Shown one piece after another: positions 1 through 4,846 of a stretch of DNA of 5,653 bases. The stretch lies in contig CAISQQ010000344.1 of assembly GCA_903887655.1 (NCBI GenBank), forward strand, positions 1-5,653, in the 5' to 3' direction. A program made the translations under genes and the position numbers. The first letter of the stretch is position 1. The number at the start of each line of letters is the position of its first letter. The notes below the pieces were generated by a model. The model was not told the origin of the DNA. It did no database searches and saw only the letters and a list, made by a program, of their open reading frames with translations. This stretch comes from an uncultured Burkholderiales bacterium (GTDB lineage Bacteria; Pseudomonadota; Gammaproteobacteria; Burkholderiales; Burkholderiaceae_C).

Positions 1-30
1 CCCCCTTTAGTGGGTACTTAATCATTATTT

Positions 31-59
31 GTATCGGGTTTATCCGTATCGGGTTTACC
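31..59 (+). repeat. Two-copy tandem direct repeat, 15-bp period
   Basis: GTATCGGGTTTATCC (31-45) is followed at once by GTATCGGGTTTACC (46-59). The first 12 bases are identical in both copies, and the second copy lacks one T near its end. The pair lies 12 bp upstream of the candidate -24 element of the porin promoter. It could be a tandem binding site for a regulator or a simple slippage duplication; the sequence alone does not decide. Confidence 0.85.
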
Positions 60-70
60 TTGTTTCGTAG

Positions 71-86
71 TGGCCCGTAACTTGCA
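71..86 (+). promoter_or_regulatory. Candidate sigma-54 (RpoN) -24/-12 promoter of the porin
   Basis: TGGCCCGTAACTTGCA fits the sigma-54 consensus TGGCACG-N4-TTGCA. The invariant GG (72-73) and GC (84-85) have the required spacing (first G of each pair 12 nt apart), the -12 box TTGCA is perfect, and the -24 box differs only by C for A. Transcription would start near 97, giving a leader of about 43 nt. A TACAAT box at 89-94 could instead be a sigma-70 -10, but no good -35 stands 16-18 bp before it, which favours the sigma-54 reading. Assignment is by motif only. Confidence 0.55.
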
Positions 87-139
87 ATTACAATTTGATG
101 ACTCGCTGAAATTAACGATTTTTTAACCCTGGAGAAACC

Positions 140-1201
140 ATGAAAATTGCCTTTAAAAGTACCCTGTTGGTCTCATTGTTGGCTGGAGCGGGCATCACTG
201 CTCACGCTGAAGGCTTTAGCTTTTATGCTTTGATTGACGGCGGTATTGCCTCAACAACCCTGTCAGGCGGCAAGTCTGGCAACACCACCACATCTGAGTT
301 CATCACGGGTGGCGTGGCGCCTAACTTTTTTGGCTTGACTGCTGAAAAATCATTGGACAAAGGTTATTCAGCGGGTATCAAGTTGGAAACCGGCTTTTTG
401 CTCAACCCCACCAGCTCACAGCCTTATGCTTTCGGTGGCAACACGGCATTCAACCGCCAAGCCAATTTGTACGTGAGCGGTTCTGCTGGTAAGTTGGTCG
501 TGGGCACACAACCCAATTTCGCCTTCAACAGCATTTTGATGGCCGACCCCCGTGCTGGCTCCAACTACGGCAGCGCTTTGGCGGCAGCAGACATCGACGG
601 CAGCTTGAACACAATCGAAACTGGCGCGATTTCTTACACATCCCCCTCCATTTCTGGCTTGACCTTTGCGGGTGAGTTCATTCCCCAAAACAACACCGCC
701 GGTGGCGGCGCCAAAGGCGGCAATGCTTTCTCGGCAACTTATTCTGCCGACGGCTTGGGCGTGACCTTGGCCGGCTACACAGAGCCACAAGCCGTTGCAG
801 TGGTCACCGCCACCAGCGGTACCGTGGGTGGTTTGACTTACAAATTTGGCGACTTCACCGCCAAGGGTTTGATGTTGTCACAAAAGAACAAGAACTACGC
901 CAAGTTGAACACCACCGGCATTGGTGGCGCTTATGCGTTGAACCCAGCCACCTCGTTTGACCTTGGTTTTTACAACACCAAAGATTCCGCCACCAACTAC
1001 AACATCAACACAGCGGCTGTTGGCGTTTACTACAAATTCTTGAAAGATTTGACCGTGTACGGTCAATACGCCAACGTGAAAAACAGCGGCACCAAGTCTG
1101 GTTTCGCCAACTTCACCTGGTCAAGTGTTGCGTCTGACATGGTGACTGCTGGCCAAACAGCCAACACCATCAACGTGGGCTTGCTCTACGGCTTTTTCTA
1201 A
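140..1201 (+). CDS. Outer-membrane porin (Gram-negative general porin family)
   Basis: Predicted beta-barrel porin of 353 residues that would form a trimeric diffusion channel in the outer membrane. Residues 1-23 are a clear Sec signal peptide (Lys-containing n-region, hydrophobic core, AHA cleavage motif), leaving about 330 mature residues, usual for betaproteobacterial porins. The mature start (GFSFYALIDGGI) corresponds to the family's first strand (SVTLYGxxDxGI type). The segment around 67-90 (GLTAEKSLDKGYSAGIKLETGF) matches the family's GxxGxEDLGxGxxAxFQLExGF block, and FNRQANLYVSGSAGKLVVG (about 104-122) the following strands. The protein ends in Phe (GLLYGFF), the classic outer-membrane assembly signal. 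The region after it (about 123-145) is where constriction loop L3 is expected. The ATG follows GGAG by 5 nt. The gene stands alone, with its own promoter and terminator. The family is clear, but solute specificity cannot be read from the sequence, so no gene symbol is given. Confidence 0.92.
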   Translation: MKIAFKSTLLVSLLAGAGITAHAEGFSFYALIDGGIASTTLSGGKSGNTTTSEFITGGVAPNFFGLTAEKSLDKGYSAGIKLETGFLLNPTSSQPYAFGGNTAFNRQANLYVSGSAGKLVVGTQPNFAFNSILMADPRAGSNYGSALAAADIDGSLNTIETGAISYTSPSISGLTFAGEFIPQNNTAGGGAKGGNAFSATYSADGLGVTLAGYTEPQAVAVVTATSGTVGGLTYKFGDFTAKGLMLSQKNKNYAKLNTTGIGGAYALNPATSFDLGFYNTKDSATNYNINTAAVGVYYKFLKDLTVYGQYANVKNSGTKSGFANFTWSSVASDMVTAGQTANTINVGLLYGFF

Positions 1202-1214
1202 ATCGCCTCAGCCT

Positions 1215-1269
1215 CCAGGGCGCTCGGGGTCAAGCCCTGCGCCCATGGCTGTCGTCTGAAGACGGCAGC
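1215..1269 (+). other. Structured porin 3' UTR: two adjacent hairpins
   Basis: The first hairpin pairs GGGCGC (1218-1223) with GCGCCC (1239-1244), flanked by CCA (1215-1217) and TGG (1246-1248), with an inner GGG/CCC pairing possible. The second pairs GCTGTCGTC (1248-1256) with GACGGCAGC (1261-1269) around a TGAA loop, with one G-U wobble. They share base 1248, so the outer flank of the first competes with the second. Neither is followed by a T-run, so they look like 3'-end-stabilising structures ahead of the real terminator rather than terminators themselves. Confidence 0.6.
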
Positions 1270-1296
1270 TGAGTGGCTCAGGTCTTGAGAACATTC

Positions 1297-1326
1297 TTAA
1301 AAAGTGCGCTTCGGCGCATTTTTTAA
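1297..1326 (+). terminator. Intrinsic terminator of the porin transcript
   Basis: TTAAAAAGTGCGC (1297-1309) pairs with GCGCATTTTTTAA (1314-1326) around a TTCG tetraloop (1310-1313). This gives 13 pairs including one G-T wobble, with six T on the 3' side of the GC core. The cUUCGg loop is exceptionally stable. The flanking A- and T-runs make it nearly symmetrical, so it could also stop transcription arriving from the right. It lies about 95 nt after the porin stop codon and separates the porin from the glt operon. Confidence 0.9.
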
Positions 1327-1364
1327 TGCTCCCACGCATTTCAAATCCTTCCATGACGACAAGT

Positions 1365-1416
1365 GCCTGGCAAACGCCTGGTAAACCCCTGTCAAACCCC
1401 TGTCAAAAGCCTGGTT
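1365..1416 (+). repeat. 11-bp tandem repeat, about 4.7 copies
   Basis: The units are GCCTGGCAAAC (1365-1375), GCCTGGTAAAC (1376-1386), CCCTGTCAAAC (1387-1397), CCCTGTCAAAA (1398-1408) and a partial GCCTGGTT (1409-1416). Period and register are exact with no indels, and the CCTG and AAA cores are kept in every full unit. An 11-bp period is close to one helical turn, so a repeated protein contact would fall on one DNA face. It starts about 230 bp upstream of gltI. No function is established. Confidence 0.85.
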
Positions 1417-1422
1417 GATGGA

Positions 1423-1449
1423 CACGGCGCTCGAGCTTCGAGCCCCGTG
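1423..1449. repeat. Inverted repeat, 11 pairs with one mismatch
   Basis: CACGG (1423-1427) and GCTCGA (1429-1434) pair with TCGAGC (1438-1443) and CCGTG (1445-1449), with a single C-C mismatch and a 3-nt loop (GCT). There is no T-run on either side, so it is not an intrinsic terminator. It could be a DNA operator dyad, an RNA hairpin, or the remains of an intergenic repeat element. Confidence 0.75.
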
Positions 1450-1484
1450 CATGGCCGCTCGAGGTGACCGCCCGCAAACCAGGA

Positions 1485-1508
1485 GAGGGCAGCAAAAAAA
1501 TCGCCCTC
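1485..1508. repeat. Inverted repeat flanking an A-run
   Basis: GAGGGC (1485-1490) and GCCCTC (1503-1508) are perfect 6-bp arms around a 12-nt spacer containing seven A in a row (1494-1500). It lies about 40 bp upstream of the proposed gltI -10 box. The layout would suit a dimeric regulator site with a bent A-tract centre, but the arms are short and chance is possible. Confidence 0.45.
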
Positions 1509-1523
1509 AGACGACTGATCGTG

Positions 1524-1552
1524 TGCATAAAGTCGGTCATATCGTCCATAAT
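1524..1552 (+). promoter_or_regulatory. Probable gltI operon promoter
   Basis: CATAAT (1547-1552) matches five of six bases of the sigma-70 -10 box. With a 17-bp spacer the -35 hexamer would be TGCATA (1524-1529), a poor match to TTGACA, which suggests a weak or activator-dependent promoter. Transcription would start near 1559, giving a leader of about 36 nt. CATA occurs three times (1526, 1538, 1547), which may or may not matter. The location, between the terminator and the first operon gene, supports a promoter here more than the motif does. Confidence 0.4.
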
Positions 1553-1594
1553 GAAACCTGTAAGATTCATTGGATTCGTTAAAGGAGTTGAAAA

Positions 1595-2524
1595 ATGCTT
1601 AAAAATTTTTGGGGATTGAAGAGTTCTGCACCAAAGCTCGCCATGGCTTTATTCGCTGCTGTGGCAGCGGGTTGCGTGATGGCCCAAGCCAACGACACCT
1701 TGGCCAAAGTCAAGGCCTCTGGTGAGATTGCCATGGGGGTGCGCGACTCCTCTGGCGCGTTGTCCTACACCCTGGGTGAGGGCAAGTACGTGGGCTATCA
1801 CATCGAGATTTGCCAGCGCATTGTGGCCAATGTAGAAAAAGCCGTGGGCAAAAAGCTCGAGACCAAATACGTCTTGGTGACCTCGCAAAACAGAATTCCC
1901 TTGACCCAAAACGGCACCGTGGACATCGAGTGCGGCTCCACCACGAATAACCAAACACGCGCCAAGGATGTGTCTTTTGCCATCAACACCTATGTGGAAG
2001 AGGTGCGCATGGCGGTCAAGGCCAATTCAGGCATCACCTCCATCAACCAACTCAACGGCAAAAATGTGGCGACCACCACCGGAACCACCTCGGTGCAGTT
2101 GCTCAGAAAACATGAAAAAGCCAATGGCGTGGACTTCAAAGAGGTGTACGGCAAAGACCACGCCGACAGCTTCTTGTTGCTCGAGTCGGGCCGCGCCGAT
2201 GCCTTTGTGATGGACGGTCAGATTTTAGCGGGCAACATCGCCATGTCCAAGAACCCGGCCGATTACAAAATCGTGGGCGAAGTGCTCTCGGTTGAACCCA
2301 TCGCCATCATGCTCAGAAAAGACGATCCCGCCTTTAAAAAGGTGGCCGATGACACCATTCGCGAGTTGGCCAAATCGGGTGAACTCGCCAAGCTGTACGA
2401 CAAGTGGTTTGTCCAGCCCATTCCTCCCAAGAACACCCGTGTGGGCCTGCCTGCGAGCGAGTTCACCAAAGCCGCCTGGGCCAACTTGAACGACAAGCCC
2501 ATGGAAGAGCTGCTCAAGAAATAA
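1595..2524 (+). CDS. gltI: Glutamate/aspartate ABC transporter, periplasmic binding protein
   Basis: Substrate-binding protein (family 3) that captures L-glutamate/L-aspartate in the periplasm and delivers it to GltJK-GltL. The 309 residues compare with about 302 in E. coli GltI. Residues 1-32 form a signal peptide (Lys n-region, hydrophobic 15-26, AQA before Asn33), although Cys27 also makes a weak lipobox. The mature protein carries the GltI-specific blocks SQNRIPL (97-103), ECGSTTNN (112-119), TGTTS (162-166), KDHADSF (187-193), ESGRADAFVMD (197-207), MLRKDDP and KWFxxPIPPKN. From recalled DEBP structures, Arg50, Ser97, Arg100, Ser115 and His189 correspond to the ligand-contacting residues, so an acidic amino-acid substrate is well supported. 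Cys73 and Cys113 could form a disulfide; the Cys that E. coli carries before LRKDDP is absent. A strong AAAGGAG site (1581-1587) sits 7 nt before the ATG. It is the first gene of the operon and would be made in excess over the permeases. Confidence 0.95.
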   Translation: MLKNFWGLKSSAPKLAMALFAAVAAGCVMAQANDTLAKVKASGEIAMGVRDSSGALSYTLGEGKYVGYHIEICQRIVANVEKAVGKKLETKYVLVTSQNRIPLTQNGTVDIECGSTTNNQTRAKDVSFAINTYVEEVRMAVKANSGITSINQLNGKNVATTTGTTSVQLLRKHEKANGVDFKEVYGKDHADSFLLLESGRADAFVMDGQILAGNIAMSKNPADYKIVGEVLSVEPIAIMLRKDDPAFKKVADDTIRELAKSGELAKLYDKWFVQPIPPKNTRVGLPASEFTKAAWANLNDKPMEELLKK

Positions 2525-2540
2525 GTTCAAAGTCAACCGG

Positions 2541-2583
2541 GAGGCCTGGCGAGCTGGTGTTTCAACACCGGCCCCCGGGCCTC
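2541..2583 (+). promoter_or_regulatory. gltI-gltJ intercistronic nested hairpin
   Basis: The outer arms GAGGCC (2541-2546) and GGCCTC (2578-2583) pair perfectly. Inside, GCTGGTGT (2553-2560) pairs with ACACCGGC (2565-2572) around a TTCA loop with one G-T wobble. Nearly the whole 75-nt gap between binding protein and first permease is taken up by it. No T-run follows, so it is not a typical terminator. By analogy with malE-malF, such a structure would protect the gltI message from 3' decay and lower downstream expression; that role is inferred. Confidence 0.7.
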
Positions 2584-2599
2584 TTGAACAAGGGCAGCC

Positions 2600-3358
2600 A
2601 TGCATTTGGATTGGTCGGTTTTTTTAAACGATGACGGTGGGGGCCGCACGTACTGGGAGTGGATGCTCCAGGCCTGGGGATGGACCCTGGCGGTGGCGTT
2701 CACGGCGTGGTGTGTGGCGCTCGTGGTCGGCTCGGCCATTGGCATCATGAGGACTTGGAAGTCCTCGCCAGTGCTCAGCCGGTTCGCCTTGGCCTGGGTG
2801 GAGCTCTTTCGCAACATTCCACTCCTGGTCCAGGTGTTTTTATGGTACTTCGTCTTGCCCAAGATGTGGCCAGCCATGCAGCAGTTTCCCTCATTTTGGT
2901 TGGTCTCGCTCGCTTTGGGGCTGTTCACCTCAGCACGCATTGCCGAGCAGTTCAGGGCCGGCATTGAGTCGATCAAATCGGGGCAAACCCAAGCCGCTTT
3001 GGCGCTTGGGATGACCCGCGCTCAGCTCTACCGCTACGTCTTGATGCCGGTAGCACTTCGAGTGATGCTGCCGCCCCTCACCAGCGAATCGATGAATTTG
3101 CTCAAAAACTCCTCCATCGCTTTTGCCGTGTCTGTGCCCGAGCTCACCATGTTTGCCATGCAAGCCCAGGAGGAAACCTCCCGGGGCATTGAGATTTACT
3201 TGGCGGTGACGCTTCTCTACGCGTTGTCGGCTTTTGCGGTCAACCGCTTGTTTGCTGTTCTTGAAAAACGGCTTCGCCTGCCAGGCTCTGGCGAGGAGGG
3301 GGGTGCACGTTTAGGTGCAGCCTCACCGCTTCCCACGCCCTTGGGGCTGGGGCACTGA
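2600..3358 (+). CDS. gltJ: Glutamate/aspartate ABC transporter, inner-membrane permease 1
   Basis: Polar amino-acid ABC permease of the HisM/GltJ type, one half of the GltJK translocation pore. The N-terminus (MHLDWSVFL) and the motif ELFRNIPLLVQ (68-78) match GltJ closely. Hydrophobic membrane segments lie around 28-50, 69-88, 98-113 and 199-221. The cytoplasmic EAA loop that docks on the ATPase spans about 112-150 (EQFRAGIESIKSGQTQAALALGM and the YRYVLMPxALR helix), followed by the conserved PPLTSESMNLLKNSSIA. Family homology ends at RLPG (226-229). Residues 230-252 are an extra Gly/Pro/Leu-rich tail, giving 252 residues against 246 in E. coli. The ATG is preceded by AGGGCAG (2591-2597). 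The stop lies 2 nt before gltK, so the two permeases are very likely translationally coupled. Confidence 0.95.
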   Translation: MHLDWSVFLNDDGGGRTYWEWMLQAWGWTLAVAFTAWCVALVVGSAIGIMRTWKSSPVLSRFALAWVELFRNIPLLVQVFLWYFVLPKMWPAMQQFPSFWLVSLALGLFTSARIAEQFRAGIESIKSGQTQAALALGMTRAQLYRYVLMPVALRVMLPPLTSESMNLLKNSSIAFAVSVPELTMFAMQAQEETSRGIEIYLAVTLLYALSAFAVNRLFAVLEKRLRLPGSGEEGGARLGAASPLPTPLGLGH

Positions 3359-3360
3359 CC

Positions 3361-4029
3361 ATGCTGGACCTGGACCTGAGTTTTGTGACGCTGGAGCTGC
3401 TGCGCAAGTTCATCTTGCAAGGCTTTGTCTTCAGCGTCGAGCTCACGCTCGTGGCCAGCCTAGGGGGCTTGGTGCTGGGCACACTCTTGGCCATTGGCCG
3501 GCTCTCGGGCCTCACGGGGCTGTCGGCCCTGTGTGCGCTTTACGTCAACACCATGCGCTCAATTCCGCTGGTGATGGTGATCTTGTGGTTTTACTTGCTC
3601 ATCCCACTCTTGACCGGGCACTCCATCGGTGTGGAGTTCTCGGCCTATTTCACCTTTGTGGCGTTTGAGGCGGCGTATTTCAGCGAGATCATGCGAGCCG
3701 GTATTGCATCGGTCTCACCCGGGCAAAAAAATGCAGCCTTGGCCCTCGGTTTGACCCCGACGCAAAGTTTGCAGCAAGTGATCTTGCCCCAAGCGTTTCG
3801 CAACATGCTGCCCGTCCTCTTTACCCAGACCATCGTGCTCTTTCAAGACACCTCCTTGGTCTATGCCATTGGCGCCTACGATTTGCTCAAAGGGTTTGTG
3901 ACGGCGGGCAAAATCTACGGTCGTCCTGAAGAGGCGTATTTGCTCGCGGCGGTGGTGTATTTCGCCTTGAGCATGGCCGCGTCTTGGGGGGTGAAACGAC
4001 TCGAGCGGCGCATCGCCATTGTGCGCTAG
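3361..4029 (+). CDS. gltK: Glutamate/aspartate ABC transporter, inner-membrane permease 2
   Basis: Second permease of the transporter, 222 residues against about 224 for E. coli GltK. The N-terminal region (8-20) precedes a long hydrophobic segment (22-46). The conserved RSIPLVMVILWFY (66-78) follows, then a third segment around 93-108. The EAA loop is textbook: EAAYFSEIMRAGIASVSPGQ (103-122) and the rest through ALALGLTPTQSLQQVILPQAFRNMLP. After it comes FTQTIVLFQDTSLVYAI, a near-signature of GltK, and the C-terminus RLERRIAIVR also matches. The start follows the gltJ stop by 2 nt. Its ribosome binding site must lie in the G-rich end of gltJ (GGGG at 3344-3347), which is weak, so coupling to gltJ translation is likely. 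It should pair with GltJ as a heterodimer. Confidence 0.95.
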   Translation: MLDLDLSFVTLELLRKFILQGFVFSVELTLVASLGGLVLGTLLAIGRLSGLTGLSALCALYVNTMRSIPLVMVILWFYLLIPLLTGHSIGVEFSAYFTFVAFEAAYFSEIMRAGIASVSPGQKNAALALGLTPTQSLQQVILPQAFRNMLPVLFTQTIVLFQDTSLVYAIGAYDLLKGFVTAGKIYGRPEEAYLLAAVVYFALSMAASWGVKRLERRIAIVR

Positions 4030-4080
4030 GGGACTTTGTGCCGTGGCCCCTCACAACCCTTTGTCTTGAAAGACTCCAGC

Positions 4081-4815
4081 ATGATTGAACTCCAGCACGT
4101 CAGCAAATGGTACGGTCAAACCCAAGTGCTCAATGACTGCAGCACCGAGATTGCCTCGGGCGAGGTGGTGGTGATTTGTGGCCCCTCGGGTTCAGGCAAG
4201 TCCACCCTCATCAAGACCATCAACGCCTTGGAGCCGATTCAAGCCGGACGCATTGTGGTCGATGGTGTGTCGGTTCACGACCAGGCGACCTCCTTGCCTC
4301 AACTGAGGAGCCAAGTGGGCATGGTGTTTCAGCACTTTGAGCTTTTCCCCCACCTGAGTGTCATGGAGAACTTGACCCTGGCGCAAATCAAGGTGCTCGG
4401 GCGAAGTCAGGCGCAGTCCCACGCGCATGGCCTCAAGTACTTGGAGCGCGTGGGCCTGTCGGCCCACCAAGACAAATACCCCGCTCAACTCTCGGGCGGT
4501 CAGCAGCAACGCGTGGCCATTGCACGCGCTTTGACGATGGACCCCAAAGTGATGCTGTTTGACGAGCCCACCTCCGCCCTCGACCCCGAGATGGTGGGCG
4601 AGGTGCTCGAGGTGATGACGCAACTCGCACACGACGGCATGACCATGATGTGTGTGACCCATGAGATGGGTTTTGCCAAAAGCGTCGGTGACCGGGTGAT
4701 CTTCATGGATGCCGGGCGCATTGTGGAAGACTGCACCAAGGATGAGTTTTTCAACCACCCCGAGCGCAGACAAGCGCGCACGAAAGAGTTTTTAGGCAAA
4801 ATTTTGCAACACTGA
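4081..4815 (+). CDS. gltL: Glutamate/aspartate ABC transporter, ATP-binding protein
   Basis: ATPase that powers import through GltJK on the cytoplasmic face; 244 residues from this start against 241 in E. coli GltL. All nucleotide-binding elements are present: Walker A GPSGSGKS (34-41), Q-loop Gln84 in MVFQHFELFPH, signature LSGGQQQR (137-144), Walker B VMLFDE (157-162), D-loop SALD (165-168) and H-loop His194 in VTHEMGFA. The full-length match, including MIxLxxVSKWYG at the start and a C-terminal FLxKIL, makes the assignment firm. The same frame extends upstream to a TTG at 4036, which would add 15 residues (MCRGPSQPFVLKDSS) with no family counterpart. The ATG at 4081 is chosen because the homologous protein begins there, although only a weak GAAAGA (4068-4073) precedes it. 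Confidence 0.96.
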   Translation: MIELQHVSKWYGQTQVLNDCSTEIASGEVVVICGPSGSGKSTLIKTINALEPIQAGRIVVDGVSVHDQATSLPQLRSQVGMVFQHFELFPHLSVMENLTLAQIKVLGRSQAQSHAHGLKYLERVGLSAHQDKYPAQLSGGQQQRVAIARALTMDPKVMLFDEPTSALDPEMVGEVLEVMTQLAHDGMTMMCVTHEMGFAKSVGDRVIFMDAGRIVEDCTKDEFFNHPERRQARTKEFLGKILQH

Positions 4816-4846
4816 CGGCGCCTGCCCTTTAGACCCAGACCTCACC

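Larger units (their letters stand above)
1..139 (+). other. Porin upstream region, non-coding
   Basis: This is an AT-rich leader ahead of the porin gene. All three + frames either stop early or read as unconvincing peptide, so I see no gene tail here. It contains an imperfect dyad at the extreme left edge (1-14), a 15-bp-period direct repeat (31-59), a sigma-54-like element (71-86), a TACAAT box (89-94) and a GGAG ribosome binding site (131-134) placed 5 nt before the porin ATG. Any enhancer-binding site further upstream lies outside the window. Confidence 0.75.
1202..1594 (+). other. 393-bp intergenic region between porin and gltI
   Basis: I see no credible gene on either strand. In order it holds two GC-rich hairpins just after the porin stop (1215-1248 and 1248-1269), a UUCG-loop terminator (1297-1326), an 11-bp tandem repeat array (1365-1416), a strong inverted repeat (1423-1449), the octamer CGCTCGAG twice in direct orientation (1428-1435 and 1456-1463), a GAGGGC/GCCCTC inverted repeat around an A-run (1485-1508), and the gltI promoter region with its ribosome binding site. 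Confidence 0.8.

Noticed and set aside
20..32. Possible IHF site before the sigma-54 element
   Set aside because: Only about six of nine informative consensus positions match, and the 3' TTR part fails.
3..80. Open stretch in + frame 3 that might be the tail of an upstream gene
   Set aside because: The 25-residue translation is repetitive because it crosses the direct repeat, and the region has promoter-like, AT-rich composition, so no coding claim is justified.
416..790. 124-codon open frame on the minus strand inside the porin
   Set aside because: It lies wholly within a well-supported porin gene, its product is Val/Gly/Cys-rich with no recognisable motif, and no ribosome binding site or promoter precedes it.
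1365..1416. Short tandem repeats as a CRISPR array
   Set aside because: Units are 11 bp, directly abutting and lacking unique spacers, so this is a tandem repeat, not a CRISPR array.
1251..1515. GTCGTCTGA (1251-1259) and its reverse complement (1507-1515) as a long-range stem
   Set aside because: The 9-nt match spans a strong terminator, and the left arm is already used in a better local hairpin, so chance is the simpler explanation.
2533..2976. Minus-strand frame spanning the gltI-gltJ gap
   Set aside because: It runs through the intercistronic hairpin and into gltJ coding sequence, has no recognisable domain, and has no promoter or ribosome binding site.
4192..4773. 193-codon open frame on the minus strand opposite gltL
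   Set aside because: A long antisense frame is common in GC-rich genes with strong codon bias. The product is His-rich and unlike any known protein, and gltL covers it with all ABC motifs.
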